A stretch of DNA of 29,209 nt from an uncultured Bacteroidales bacterium (GCA_937911235.1 CALDPN010000145.1:1-29209), one strand, 5' to 3'. Numbered from the stretch's first letter, positions 1 to 7,072 are shown. Numbers and translations: made by a program. The notes: a model not told the origin generated them from the sequence alone.

Positions 1-200
1 GGCAAATTTTTCAACTGTGCTGCCAACTTTTATAACTTCGCCGGAAGCACTGTAGCCGGGGTAAAACGGGAAAGAACGGGCATTGGGGTTATTGGAGTTG
101 CCGGCAATCCACGCAAGTTCTGCGCTTCTCTGTGGATAACCTAGATCCAGCAGAAGCTGCTGTGCAAAATGTGCCACCTTGGTCACATGGGCAAAGGAAT
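1..200 (-). pseudogene. Fragment of zinc-type MDR alcohol dehydrogenase-like protein
   Basis: The reverse strand is open from about base 200 to the window edge. It encodes a stretch ending in ELAWIAGNSN, then FPFYPGYSASGEV, then KVGSTVEKF. The GYxxxGEVxxVGxxV pattern is typical of the GroES-like N-terminal domain of medium-chain zinc dehydrogenases, whose substrate cannot be told from this piece. The gene runs off the left edge, so the cofactor domain is missing. Its upstream (right) limit is unclear: the frame stays open into the sodium-pump segment but stops looking like this family near 187-240. No start codon is assignable. Composition is more GC-rich than the Bacteroidales core. I infer a foreign fragment joined to the next segment. 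Confidence 0.55.
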
Positions 201-288
201 GCTCGGTATCTTTGTGGTAACGGCTGTTATCGTACTTTTTGTAAATGCACTTAACAACCTGCCCGAAAAGAAAGACAAAGAAGACTAA
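187..288 (+). CDS. Small OadG-related sodium-pump subunit (5' end uncertain)
   Basis: This 33-residue frame begins MGKGMLGIFVV, has one hydrophobic segment, and ends in a charged tail (PEKKDKED). It resembles the small single-span OadG-related subunits encoded beside sodium-translocating decarboxylases in Clostridia and Negativicutes. The location, just upstream of OadG-like and OadB-like genes in the same orientation, supports this. There is no Shine-Dalgarno sequence before ATG 187, and the frame stays open upstream (residues LGH). The natural protein may therefore start earlier and have been cut at the junction near 175-195. Function would be to anchor or stabilise the membrane complex; that is family knowledge, not shown here. 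Confidence 0.5.
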   Translation: MGKGMLGIFVVTAVIVLFVNALNNLPEKKDKED

Positions 289-296
289 TTATTTTA

Positions 297-330
297 TGAG
301 GCTGTCGCCCTGATAGCCTCACTTTTTTTC
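297..330 (+). terminator. Terminator-like hairpin between pump subunits
   Basis: TGAGGCT (297-303) pairs perfectly with AGCCTCA (315-321) around an 11-base loop, and a run of seven T follows (323-329). It lies 8 bases after the small subunit stop and just before the strong Shine-Dalgarno of the next gene. It would act as an attenuator inside the operon or mark a transcript end. Confidence 0.6.
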
Positions 331-348
331 AGAACAGGAGGAACAAAT

Positions 349-702
349 ATGCTTAGTTCTTTAAAGATGCCTTTAAGCGAAGCACTTGCTGTTTCTGCTA
401 TCGGCATTATAACAGTAATAATGATTCTTGCTGTAATAGCTCTTCTTATCATCCTTGTTTCTAAGGCAATAAGAGCTATCGAAGCTAAGGCAACAAAAGC
501 TCCCGAAGCAGTTGCTGCACCTGCTCCCGCGGCAGGAAATACAGCACCGGCTGCCTCACAGGGTCAGGTTGAGCTTATTGACACAGACGAAAAGGAAGCT
601 GCAGTTATTATGGCAATTGTCAGCAACAAATGCGGCATCCCTCTTGAAAGACTCAGCTTCAAGAGCATAAAACTTATAGACGAAAAGAAAGGAGACAAAT
701 AA
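349..702 (+). CDS. OadG-family sodium-pump decarboxylase gamma subunit
   Basis: This is a 117-residue protein with one N-terminal membrane span (about residues 11-40), an alanine/proline-rich linker (about 47-70), and a short soluble C-terminal region. That is the usual architecture of OadG-family gamma subunits, which anchor the carboxyltransferase and biotin proteins to the membrane beta subunit of sodium-translocating decarboxylases. A clear Shine-Dalgarno (AGGAGG, 336-341) precedes ATG 349 at good spacing, unlike almost every gene in the Bacteroidales core. The stop is immediately followed by the beta subunit gene at 704 (one base between). Length is normal to slightly long. Which decarboxylase (oxaloacetate, methylmalonyl-CoA or glutaconyl-CoA) is served cannot be decided, because the alpha subunit is absent. 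Confidence 0.8.
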   Translation: MLSSLKMPLSEALAVSAIGIITVIMILAVIALLIILVSKAIRAIEAKATKAPEAVAAPAPAAGNTAPAASQGQVELIDTDEKEAAVIMAIVSNKCGIPLERLSFKSIKLIDEKKGDK

Positions 703-703
703 G

Positions 704-1389
704 ATGATTGCAGACGTTCTTACAGGCTTATGGGAATCTTCAGGCTTTGCCGCTCTCTTTGCAGACGGCACATTCCTGTGGCAAAATCTTGTAATGATTC
801 TCGTTTCATTTGTACTCCTTTACTTTGCAATTGCAAAGAAGTGTGAACCCCTTCTTCTCGTACCCATTGCTTTCGGTATCCTTCTTGCTAACCTTCCCGG
901 TGCAGGTCTTATGGATGACCCCACAGGTCTTATGGATACCTCAAACATAATTGAGGGCGCTCACTGGTACGACAGCGGTGTTTTAAGGCTGATATACGCA
1001 GGCGTTAAATCGAGTATCTTCCCCTGCATTATCTTCCTGGGTATCGGTTGTATGACCGACTTCGGTCCCCTTCTTTCAAACCCTGTATCACTTCTTCTCG
1101 GTGCTGCAGCTCAGCTCGGTATCTACGTTGCATTCGTAATTGCTATTCTTATGGGCTTCACTCCCGAAGAAGCAGCTTCAATTGCAATTATCGGCGGCGC
1201 TGACGGCCCCACAGCGATTTTCCTTGCAGGCAAGCTTGCGGCTCACCTTCTCGGACCTATCGCGGTAGCAGCTTACTCATATATGGCTCTTGTGCCTATT
1301 ATTCAGCCTATTGCTATTAAGGCTGTTACAACAAAGAAGGAAAGATCAATCAAAATGACAAACCTTCGTCCTGTTTCAAAGAAGCAAAA
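704..1389 (+). pseudogene. oadB: Sodium-translocating decarboxylase beta subunit, truncated
   Basis: The frame encodes the N-terminal part of the integral membrane beta subunit that couples decarboxylation of a carboxybiotin carrier to sodium export. Hydrophobic segments and the family signature GGADGPTAIF (about residues 165-174) are clear, as is the polar KKERSIKMTNLRPVSKK segment. The family normally has about 370-430 residues; here the frame ends after 231, at TAG 1397-1399. The last plausible residues are SKK, after which the DNA becomes the frame of a Bacteroidales PepSY-like gene. The gene is therefore broken by a junction in the sequence AAAAGATTTTATA near 1386-1398, not by a simple mutation. 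A Shine-Dalgarno (GGAG, 692-695) lies upstream within the end of the gamma gene. Confidence 0.85.
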
Positions 1390-1719
1390 GATTTTATAGA
1401 GCAAACTTTCCCTAATATGAAAGTGGCATTTGTAGAATCTTATTTTGGCATTTTTGGTTCTAGTTACGAAGTAAACTTCAATACTGGTGATGAAGTGAAG
1501 ATTACTTCAGCTGGAGAATGGAAAGAAATTAATTGCGAATTTATGACTCTGCCAGAAAATCTTATCCCAAGTTATATTAAATCATATTTAGACGAAAACT
1601 TTCCTAATGTAAAAATAGAGAAGATTGAAAAATATAAAAAATACATTGAGGTAGAGCTTGTAAACAATGTTGAAATAAAATTCAACTACGAAGGTGCAAT
1701 TATAGATTTCGATAATTAA
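1384..1719 (+). pseudogene. PepSY-like secreted protein, 5' truncated
   Basis: An ATG exists at 1417, but the same frame is open upstream and reads AKDFIEQTFPN before that methionine. This matches the usual first repeat of Bacteroidota PepSY-like (DUF2874-type) proteins, with its pattern of aromatic and acidic residues. The second repeat follows: LIPSYIKSYLDENFPNVKI, then IEVELVNNVEIKFN. These proteins are normally exported and start with a signal peptide plus upstream repeat, both absent here, so the 5' part was lost at the junction near 1385-1395. Function is unknown; the fold resembles the beta-lactamase-inhibitor-like PepSY module. The stop overlaps the next start (TAATG, 1717-1721), showing a natural operon with the DUF456 gene. 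Confidence 0.7.
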
Positions 1720-2204
1720 TGGATATTTTAATAGTTGTTTTAGGTGCCATTTGTGTTTTGGTAGGGCTTATTGGCACTATCATTCCAATGCTTCCAGGCA
1801 CTCCAATTAGCTACATCGGATTGCTTCTTCTTTTGCTAATTCCAGGTTGCACGCTCACATGGAAATTCTTTGTTATTTGGGGTGTGATAGTAGCCATAGT
1901 GCAGGTGCTAAACTACTTTATTCCAATTTGGGGTGTGAGTAAGTTTGGTGGCACAAAATACGGCAATTGGGGTAGTGTAGTAGGGGTGATTGTAGGACTA
2001 GTGTTTCCACCAATTGGTATCTTTTTAGGTCCTTTTATAGGAGCAGTTGTGGGTGAACTTATAGGAGGAATGAACTTTGAAAGCAGCCTAAAAGCAGGAT
2101 TTGGCTCTTTTGTAGGCACATTTGTAGGAATGGTGCTAGGTATAATAGTAGCAGTGATTTTGGCGTTCTACTATTTTAAAGAAGTTTTCTTGATATTCTG
2201 TTGA
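1719..2204 (+). CDS. DUF456-family membrane protein
   Basis: This is a 161-residue, very hydrophobic protein. It has an N-terminal pair of spans with the motif GTIIPMLPGTPISYIG (about residues 18-33) and then a glycine-rich region of repeated GxxxG-type helices (about 75-155). The PMLPG motif and overall layout match DUF456, a widespread small membrane family of unknown function. It overlaps the preceding PepSY-like stop by one base (TAATG), so the two are co-translated. Its 3' end overlaps the convergent acyltransferase gene by 34 bases. Length is normal for the family. Confidence 0.75.
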   Translation: MDILIVVLGAICVLVGLIGTIIPMLPGTPISYIGLLLLLLIPGCTLTWKFFVIWGVIVAIVQVLNYFIPIWGVSKFGGTKYGNWGSVVGVIVGLVFPPIGIFLGPFIGAVVGELIGGMNFESSLKAGFGSFVGTFVGMVLGIIVAVILAFYYFKEVFLIFC

Positions 2205-3160
2205 TTTTTGTATTCTTGGTATTTCTTCCAAGCAGACATAAGTATGCTATTAGACTTGCTAATGCTATGATAAGGCACTGCGGTGGCTCCGTATGATTGA
2301 TTTCTTAGAGCAACGCCCTTTATCATACTGCCTTCAAAATCGTAGTTTTTAGTTTTGTCCTTTAAAAAGTCTAATGTTTCCCAAATTAAAAGTGTAGTGC
2401 CTTCGCTACACTTTTTATTTTTGTCGGAGGTCATTATCATATTATAGGCAAACTCGCTATCCCATACAGTCCAAAGAGCTGCAAGTAGTTCATTGTCAGT
2501 ATTGTAAATGCCTATAATTTGCCCTTGATTTCTATCCTTTGCAGCATTGTATAGCCTCAAAAAATATTCTTTGCTGTAGAAAATAGTTTTATCCTGCTCT
2601 TTTAAGTTTGCATTATAGAAATCGTAAAAATCTTCTGCAGATAGTTCTAGAGAAAAATGATACTTACCAGCATCTTTTTTAATTCTCTTTCCTCTTTGGC
2701 TATACGACATATCTTTTAGCAGACTTTCTCTGTCTGAGATATTCTCTAAAATGTATGTGTATTTTGTGGTTTGTTTATAACCACTCCAAAAGAATTGTTG
2801 CCAATTTTGGAAAGAACGATGGCAATTTATTTCGATGAAATCGAAGTTTTTTGCTTCCAGTTGCTCTATAAGTGAGGTGTAAACTTTGTTTTCGAAAGAG
2901 TAAATTTCACTCTTGTTTAGCCCTTCTGGATAGAAAACGTAAGGTCCAGCATATTGGGTGAGTGGGTGGTTGGTAACTATCTTTTTGCCAAGTTTCTCTT
3001 GATATGAGAAAATGAAAAAACCAACGATTTCATCGCCATTTTTACTAAAAATCACATCCCAATTTTCTTTAGAAGCAGCATCTAGCCACCATGCCCTCAT
3101 AAAGAGTGGAATCTCCTTATGTTTCTCACATAAACTTCTATAAATAACCTTGTTATTCAT
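2171..3160 (-). CDS. GNAT/FemAB-like acyltransferase
   Basis: This is a 329-residue protein with the Acetyltransf_6/FemAB-like arrangement. Seen features are an N-terminal segment with the AWWLDA box, an internal YAGPY motif, a basic stretch YSQRGKRIKK that is typical of the family, and a C-terminal DFEGSMIKGV motif. Such proteins are predicted cytoplasmic acyltransferases that use acyl-CoA or aminoacyl-tRNA; the substrate cannot be inferred. I chose ATG 3160 because the upstream extension to 3172 would start at TTG. A -7-like box on the minus strand (3210-3217) would give a leader of about 43 bases. The 3' end overlaps the convergent DUF456 gene. Confidence 0.72.
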   Translation of the reverse strand: MNNKVIYRSLCEKHKEIPLFMRAWWLDAASKENWDVIFSKNGDEIVGFFIFSYQEKLGKKIVTNHPLTQYAGPYVFYPEGLNKSEIYSFENKVYTSLIEQLEAKNFDFIEINCHRSFQNWQQFFWSGYKQTTKYTYILENISDRESLLKDMSYSQRGKRIKKDAGKYHFSLELSAEDFYDFYNANLKEQDKTIFYSKEYFLRLYNAAKDRNQGQIIGIYNTDNELLAALWTVWDSEFAYNMIMTSDKNKKCSEGTTLLIWETLDFLKDKTKNYDFEGSMIKGVALRNQSYGATAVPYHSISKSNSILMSAWKKYQEYKNQQNIKKTSLK

Positions 3161-3199
3161 TTTTCGTGGCAATGGATTTTTTTATACAGAAAAAATAGT

Positions 3200-3207
3200 T
3201 ACTTTTG
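3200..3207 (+). promoter_or_regulatory. Bacteroidota -7 box for the RHH-tadA-tyrS operon
   Basis: TACTTTTG fits the TAnnTTTG consensus and lies 26 bases before ATG 3233. No convincing TTTG -33 box is present. Confidence 0.5.
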
Positions 3208-3209
3208 CA

Positions 3210-3217
3210 CAAAAATA
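3210..3217 (-). promoter_or_regulatory. Bacteroidota -7 box for the acyltransferase gene
   Basis: Read on the minus strand this is TATTTTTG, a TAnnTTTG match, 50 bases upstream of ATG 3160. It sits just beside the plus-strand box at 3200-3207, so the two promoters overlap. Confidence 0.4.
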
Positions 3218-3232
3218 GTGATTTTCTAATTA

Positions 3233-3445
3233 ATGTGTGCTAAAAAGAGAGAAATATTAGTTCCTGTAAGGGAAAAGTTGGTAAGAAAGCATAAAATTAC
3301 TTTCATGCTCAACGATAAAGAGATGGAAGCCATCGAAAATTATCTTTCTAGATACAGAATTAAGAATAAATCAAGATTTTATCGCGAAACCATTGTGCGT
3401 CATATATTAAAACAGATGGAGAAAGATACTCCAGAACTTTTCTAA
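3233..3445 (+). CDS. Small ribbon-helix-helix-like protein
   Basis: This 70-residue basic protein has a predicted beta strand (HKITFMLND) followed by two helices around KNKSRFYRETIVRHIL. That is the layout of a ribbon-helix-helix DNA-binding fold. Proteins of this shape are common as conserved hypotheticals in Bacteroidales; no function is established to my knowledge. It is the first gene of an operon: its TAA overlaps the tadA ATG by one base (3443-3447), and tyrS follows. It might be an autoregulator of the operon; that is inference only. Confidence 0.6.
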   Translation: MCAKKREILVPVREKLVRKHKITFMLNDKEMEAIENYLSRYRIKNKSRFYRETIVRHILKQMEKDTPELF

Positions 3446-3882
3446 TGGAAGAAGATATAAAATATATGAAGCAAGCACTAATGGAGGCTCGCAAGGCGTA
3501 CGCAGAAGACGAAGTGCCAGTGGGAGCAGTGCTAGTAATGGGAGGTAGAATTATTGCTCGCGCACACAATCTTACAGAAACACTAAAAGATGCTACCTCA
3601 CATCCCGAAATGCAGGTATTAACATCGGCAATGGCAGAGCTAGGAGCTAAATATCTACCAGATTGCACTCTGTATGTTACTGTAGAACCTTGCGTAATGT
3701 GTGCAGGTGCTATCTACTGGGCAAAAATACCAAGAGTAGTGTATGGTGCAAGTGAAGAAAAGTACGGTTTCACCGTAAAATCTCCTACCGCTCTACTTGA
3801 AAAAACAGAGGTGGTTTCAGGAGTTTTAGCAGACGAATGCGCCGCATTAATGAAAGATTTTTTTAAAAGTAAACGAAAATAA
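3445..3882 (+). CDS. tadA: tRNA-specific adenosine deaminase TadA
   Basis: This is a 145-residue zinc deaminase that converts A34 to inosine in the tRNA-Arg(ACG) wobble position. The zinc and proton-shuttle motif is HPE (H53, P54, E55) and the second zinc motif is PCVMC (C83, C86), followed by AGAIYWAKIPRVVYGA as in TadA proteins. The usual motif is HAE, so proline at 54 is a departure, but the catalytic His and Glu are kept. Length is normal. It overlaps the upstream small gene by one base, and tyrS starts one base after its stop, giving a translation-themed operon. A guanine or cytosine deaminase relative is less likely given the TadA-like core. Confidence 0.9.
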   Translation: MEEDIKYMKQALMEARKAYAEDEVPVGAVLVMGGRIIARAHNLTETLKDATSHPEMQVLTSAMAELGAKYLPDCTLYVTVEPCVMCAGAIYWAKIPRVVYGASEEKYGFTVKSPTALLEKTEVVSGVLADECAALMKDFFKSKRK

Positions 3883-3883
3883 A

Positions 3884-5173
3884 ATGAATTTTGTAGAAGA
3901 ACTAACTTGGCGTGGAATGATTCACTCTATGATGCCAGGTACAGCGGAACAATTAGAAAAAGAAATGACTACAGCATACTTGGGCATCGACCCTACTGCT
4001 GACTCACTTCATATTGGTCACTTAGTGGGTGTGATGATGCTTCGTCACTTCCAACGTTGCGGTCACAAACCTCTTGCCCTAGTAGGTGGTGCTACAGGTA
4101 TGATTGGTGACCCATCTGGTAAAAGTGCAGAACGTAACCTATTAGACGAGGCCACCCTTCGTCACAACCAAGAATGTATTAAGAAACAACTTTCTCGTTT
4201 CTTAGACTTCGATAGCGATGCTCCTAATGCAGCAGAAATGGTGAATAACTATGACTGGATGAAAGACTTTAGTTTCCTAGCATTTATCCGTGACATTGGT
4301 AAACACATTACCGTAAACTATATGATGGCAAAAGACTCTGTTAAAAAACGTCTTTCTGCAGAATCTTCTGTAGGTATGTCTTTCACAGAGTTTACATACC
4401 AACTTGTGCAAGGTTACGACTTCTTCCACCTATACGAAACCAAAAACTGCAAACTTCAACTTGGTGGCTCTGACCAATGGGGTAACATTACCACAGGTAC
4501 AGAACTTATCCGTCGTAAACTTGGAGGTGAAGCCTTTGCTCTTACTTGCCCTCTTATTACAAAAGCAGACGGTGGTAAATTTGGTAAAACAGAAAGTGGC
4601 AACGTATGGCTAGATAGAAAATACACATCTCCATACAAATTCTACCAATTCTGGTTAAATGTTTCTGACGCAGATGCTGAAAAATACATTAAGATTTTCA
4701 CATTCCTTCCAAAAGAAGAAGTAGAAGCTCTTGTGGCAGAACACTCAGCTGCTCCACACCTTCGCGTGCTTCAAAAACGTCTTGCAAAAGAAATTACCAT
4801 TATGGTACACTCTGAGCAGGACTACGAAATGGCTGTAGAGGCTAGTTCTATTCTTTTCGGTAACGCTACATCAGATTCTCTTAAGAAACTAGACGAAGAC
4901 ACACTTCTTGCAGTATTCGACGGAGTGCCAACATTTGAAGTAGAAAAAGAAGCTGTTCTAGGTAAAAAACTTATGGACGTGCTTACAGACGATGCTGCAG
5001 TGTTTGCTTCTAAAGGTGAAATGAGAAAACTTATCCAAAATGGTGGTTTCGCTGTTAACAAAGAAAAGGTAGCTGATTTAGAACTTGCTTTAGAGGCTGA
5101 ATCTTTACTAAATGATAAGTATTTACTAGTACAAAAAGGTAAAAAGAACTACTTTTTACTGATTTTGAAATAA
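3884..5173 (+). CDS. tyrS: Tyrosyl-tRNA synthetase
   Basis: This is a 429-residue class I aminoacyl-tRNA synthetase that charges tRNA-Tyr in the cytoplasm. The HIGH motif is intact (residues 43-46), tyrosine- and ATP-binding elements such as GDPSGK and QLGGSDQWGN are present, and the KMSKS equivalent reads KFGKT (232-236), which is typical of the bacterial TyrRS type. The C-terminal part carries an S4-like RNA-binding segment (MRKLIQNGGFAVN). Length is normal. It follows tadA after one base, so expression probably comes from the promoter near 3200. A weak A/T hairpin (5172-5199) may end the transcript. Confidence 0.96.
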   Translation: MNFVEELTWRGMIHSMMPGTAEQLEKEMTTAYLGIDPTADSLHIGHLVGVMMLRHFQRCGHKPLALVGGATGMIGDPSGKSAERNLLDEATLRHNQECIKKQLSRFLDFDSDAPNAAEMVNNYDWMKDFSFLAFIRDIGKHITVNYMMAKDSVKKRLSAESSVGMSFTEFTYQLVQGYDFFHLYETKNCKLQLGGSDQWGNITTGTELIRRKLGGEAFALTCPLITKADGGKFGKTESGNVWLDRKYTSPYKFYQFWLNVSDADAEKYIKIFTFLPKEEVEALVAEHSAAPHLRVLQKRLAKEITIMVHSEQDYEMAVEASSILFGNATSDSLKKLDEDTLLAVFDGVPTFEVEKEAVLGKKLMDVLTDDAAVFASKGEMRKLIQNGGFAVNKEKVADLELALEAESLLNDKYLLVQKGKKNYFLLILK

Positions 5174-5199
5174 AAAATGCGGTTTAATACATTTTTTTT
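5172..5199 (+). terminator. Weak A/T-rich terminator after tyrS
   Basis: AAAAAATG (5172-5179) can pair with CATTTTTT (5190-5197) around a 10-base loop, followed by more T. The stem is almost all A-T, so its strength is doubtful. Confidence 0.35.
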
Positions 5200-5211
5200 A
5201 CTAAAAAATTC

Positions 5212-5239
5212 TTTGGATAAAAAAAATGTATTATCTTTG
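5212..5239 (+). promoter_or_regulatory. Promoter of tRNA-Gln
   Basis: TTTG at 5212-5215 and TATCTTTG at 5232-5239 match the Bacteroidota -33 and -7 boxes with a 16-base gap. Transcription would start near 5245, about 13 bases before the mature tRNA. Confidence 0.65.
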
Positions 5240-5257
5240 CACCGCAAATGAGCGGAT

Positions 5258-5328
5258 TGCCTCATGGTGTAATGGTAGCACTACAGATTTTGGTTCTGCC
5301 TGTCGAGGTTCGAATCCTCGTGAGGCAA
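5258..5328 (+). tRNA. tRNA-Gln (anticodon TTG)
   Basis: The cloverleaf is clear. Acceptor stem TGCCTCA (5258-5264) pairs with TGAGGCA (5321-5327), the D arm contains the AATGGTA loop, and the anticodon stem ACAGA/TCTGC (5283-5287, 5295-5299) encloses the loop TTTTGGT with anticodon TTG (5290-5292). The T arm is CGAGG-TTCGAAT-CCTCG. The discriminator is A5328 and CCA is not encoded. The outermost anticodon-stem pair is A-C. It stands alone between its own promoter and terminator. Confidence 0.95.
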
Positions 5329-5338
5329 CAATCCACTA

Positions 5339-5373
5339 GAGAAGCTGACTTTTAAAGTCAGCTTCTTTTTTTT
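5339..5373 (+). terminator. Strong terminator after tRNA-Gln
   Basis: AGAAGCTGACTT (5340-5351) pairs with AAGTCAGCTTCT (5355-5366) around a short loop, and a long T run follows to 5373. Nearly the same stem recurs after gldJ at 10327-10358. Confidence 0.9.
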
Positions 5374-5414
5374 GTTAATAGTTGAATAAAAAGCGTTCTT
5401 CTGCGTTATGCTAC

Positions 5415-5455
5415 AAAAAAAAGCGATGCTCTTCTAAAGAACATCGCTTTTAAAT
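5415..5455 (-). terminator. Terminator-like hairpin, probably for the minus-strand CoA-transferase gene
   Basis: AAAAGCGATG and CATCGCTTTT form a stem with a short inner TCTT/AGAA extension around CTAA. T runs flank it in both directions, so it could work on either strand. It lies about 80-120 bases beyond the stop of the minus-strand gene at 5533. Confidence 0.7.
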
Positions 5456-5505
5456 TTTAGGTATAATTGCTAGAATTAGATTGAATTTAAGATAAGAGTT
5501 ATAAC

Positions 5506-5534
5506 TCCTAACTCCTCACTCCTCACTCCTAACT
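5506..5534. repeat. Heptamer tandem repeat next to the CoA-transferase stop
   Basis: Four units of CTCCTAA / CTCCTCA / CTCCTCA / CTCCTAA occur head to tail, followed by a partial CT. They end at the stop codon of the minus-strand gene. The period of seven and the alternation of two unit variants make chance unlikely. Confidence 0.75.
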
Positions 5535-7017
5535 AGAATTTTGCATTTCTCATATCGCCAGTCTCGATAAAAGCCTTATGCATATTGAAGCAAGAGTTCA
5601 AATCGGTTGGAGTTTGACCTTTAGTTGCTTTTGCAAGGTATTCTCTAAACATTGGACGATATTGTGGATCCACGCAGTTGTTGATGATTAGTTCAGCTCT
5701 TTGGCGTGGAGAAGTACCTCTTAGGTCGGCAATACCGTGTTCTGTGATAAGAACTTTCACAGAGTGTTCGCTGTGGTCGATGTGAGATACCATAGGCACG
5801 ATAGCACTAATTGCACCACCTTTAGCGGTAGAAGGAGTTGTAAAGATAGAAATATATGCATTACGTGTGAAGTCTCCTGAACCACCTAGACCGTTCATCA
5901 TTTTGGTACCTGCAATGTGAGTGGAGTTGATGTTGCCATAGATGTCTGCTTCTAGTGCAGTGTTGATAGTGATAAGACCCATTCGACGCACAAGTTCTGG
6001 GTTGTTTGAAAGCTCTTGTGGACGAAGGATAAGTTTGTCGTGGAAGAAGTCTAAATTGTCATAGATTTCTTGAAGAACAGGGTCTGTTACAGTAAGTGAG
6101 CAACCACTTGCAAAGCTTACTCTACCTTTTTTCATTAGGTCGATAACAGCGTCTTGGATAACTTCTGTGTACATTTGGAATGCAGGAATTTCTGGGTTGT
6201 TTCCAAGTTCAAACATCACAGCGTTAGCAATGTTACCTACACCAGATTGGATAGGAAGGAAAGATGCTGGAATGCGTCCTGCTTTGATTTCTTGTGTTAA
6301 GAATTCAGACACATATTTACCAATGCGAGATGTTACTTCGTCTGGAGCGGTGAAACCACCTACTTCGTCTTTTCTATTTGTTTCTACTACAGCAACGATT
6401 TTTTTAGGATCTACTTTAAGCACTGGGCTACCAGCACGGTCGCTAGCTGTGTAGATAGGAAGTTCTTTACGATAAGGAGGGTCTAGTGGTTCGTAGATGT
6501 CGTGGATGCCACGTAGAGCCTTTGGGTGACGGCTGTTTAACTCAATAATGATTTTGTCAGCTAAATTAGCAATGGTAGGAGAGATACCAACACCAGAGGT
6601 AAGCACGATTTCACCATCTTCTGTTAGGTCACAAGCTTCAATGATAGCTACGTTTGGTTTTGGAAGGAAACCATAACGAAGTTCTTGAGCAAGTTGAGAA
6701 AGGTGCATATCGAAATATTCGGTAGCTCCAGGTGTGTTTAAAGAGGTACGCATGTCTTTGTTAGACTGGTATGGAGTTCTAAAGCTAACAGCGTTAGCGC
6801 GAGCTAAAGCACCGTCTGTAGAGTCACCAGTAGAAGCACCAGTGTACATACCAATTTTAAACTCTTTACCTTCTGCGTGAAATTGTTCTGCACGTTTTGC
6901 AAGAGCAGAAGGAACTTCTTTTGGACAACCAGCTGGGGTAAAACCACTAAAGCCGATAATGTCGCCATTGTTAATTAATTCAGCTGCTTGTTCAGCTGTA
7001 AGATAATTGTAAGCCAT
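5533..7017 (-). CDS. Acetyl-CoA hydrolase/transferase family (succinate CoA-transferase-like)
   Basis: This is a 494-residue class I CoA-transferase-family enzyme that moves CoA between acyl groups. Acetate production from acetyl-CoA with succinate is the likely role in a fermentative Bacteroidales. Visible features are the N-terminal GFSGFTPAGCPKEVP segment, the catalytic glutamate region MYTEVIQD (E285), and the glycine-rich GLGGSGDF loop (376-383). These match the succinyl-CoA:acetate CoA-transferase group better than a plain hydrolase. Length is normal. The start is supported by a minus-strand -7 box (7057-7064) giving a leader of about 34 bases. It is a single-gene unit with a terminator-like hairpin downstream. 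Butyryl- or propionyl-CoA transferase activity cannot be excluded. Confidence 0.88.
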   Translation of the reverse strand: MAYNYLTAEQAAELINNGDIIGFSGFTPAGCPKEVPSALAKRAEQFHAEGKEFKIGMYTGASTGDSTDGALARANAVSFRTPYQSNKDMRTSLNTPGATEYFDMHLSQLAQELRYGFLPKPNVAIIEACDLTEDGEIVLTSGVGISPTIANLADKIIIELNSRHPKALRGIHDIYEPLDPPYRKELPIYTASDRAGSPVLKVDPKKIVAVVETNRKDEVGGFTAPDEVTSRIGKYVSEFLTQEIKAGRIPASFLPIQSGVGNIANAVMFELGNNPEIPAFQMYTEVIQDAVIDLMKKGRVSFASGCSLTVTDPVLQEIYDNLDFFHDKLILRPQELSNNPELVRRMGLITINTALEADIYGNINSTHIAGTKMMNGLGGSGDFTRNAYISIFTTPSTAKGGAISAIVPMVSHIDHSEHSVKVLITEHGIADLRGTSPRQRAELIINNCVDPQYRPMFREYLAKATKGQTPTDLNSCFNMHKAFIETGDMRNAKF

Positions 7018-7056
7018 TTTTATATATGTTTTGTTATAGATTTTTCAAAAGTGCTG

Positions 7057-7064
7057 CAAAGTTA
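7057..7064 (-). promoter_or_regulatory. -7 box for the CoA-transferase gene
   Basis: On the minus strand this reads TAACTTTG, a TAnnTTTG match followed by GC. It is 40 bases before ATG 7017 and lies between cdaA and this gene. No clear -33 box. Confidence 0.5.
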
Positions 7065-7072
7065 GCAAAATT

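Noticed and set aside
1..1385. Horizontal transfer of a sodium pump into Bacteroidales
   Set aside because: The join cuts genes on both sides within a short shared word and lacks integrase, repeats or att sites, so misassembly is simpler.
3233..3445. Antitoxin of a toxin-antitoxin pair
   Set aside because: The RHH-like shape fits an antitoxin, but the following gene is tadA and no toxin is present.
5506..5534. CRISPR array
   Set aside because: Units of seven bases with no spacers are a simple tandem repeat.
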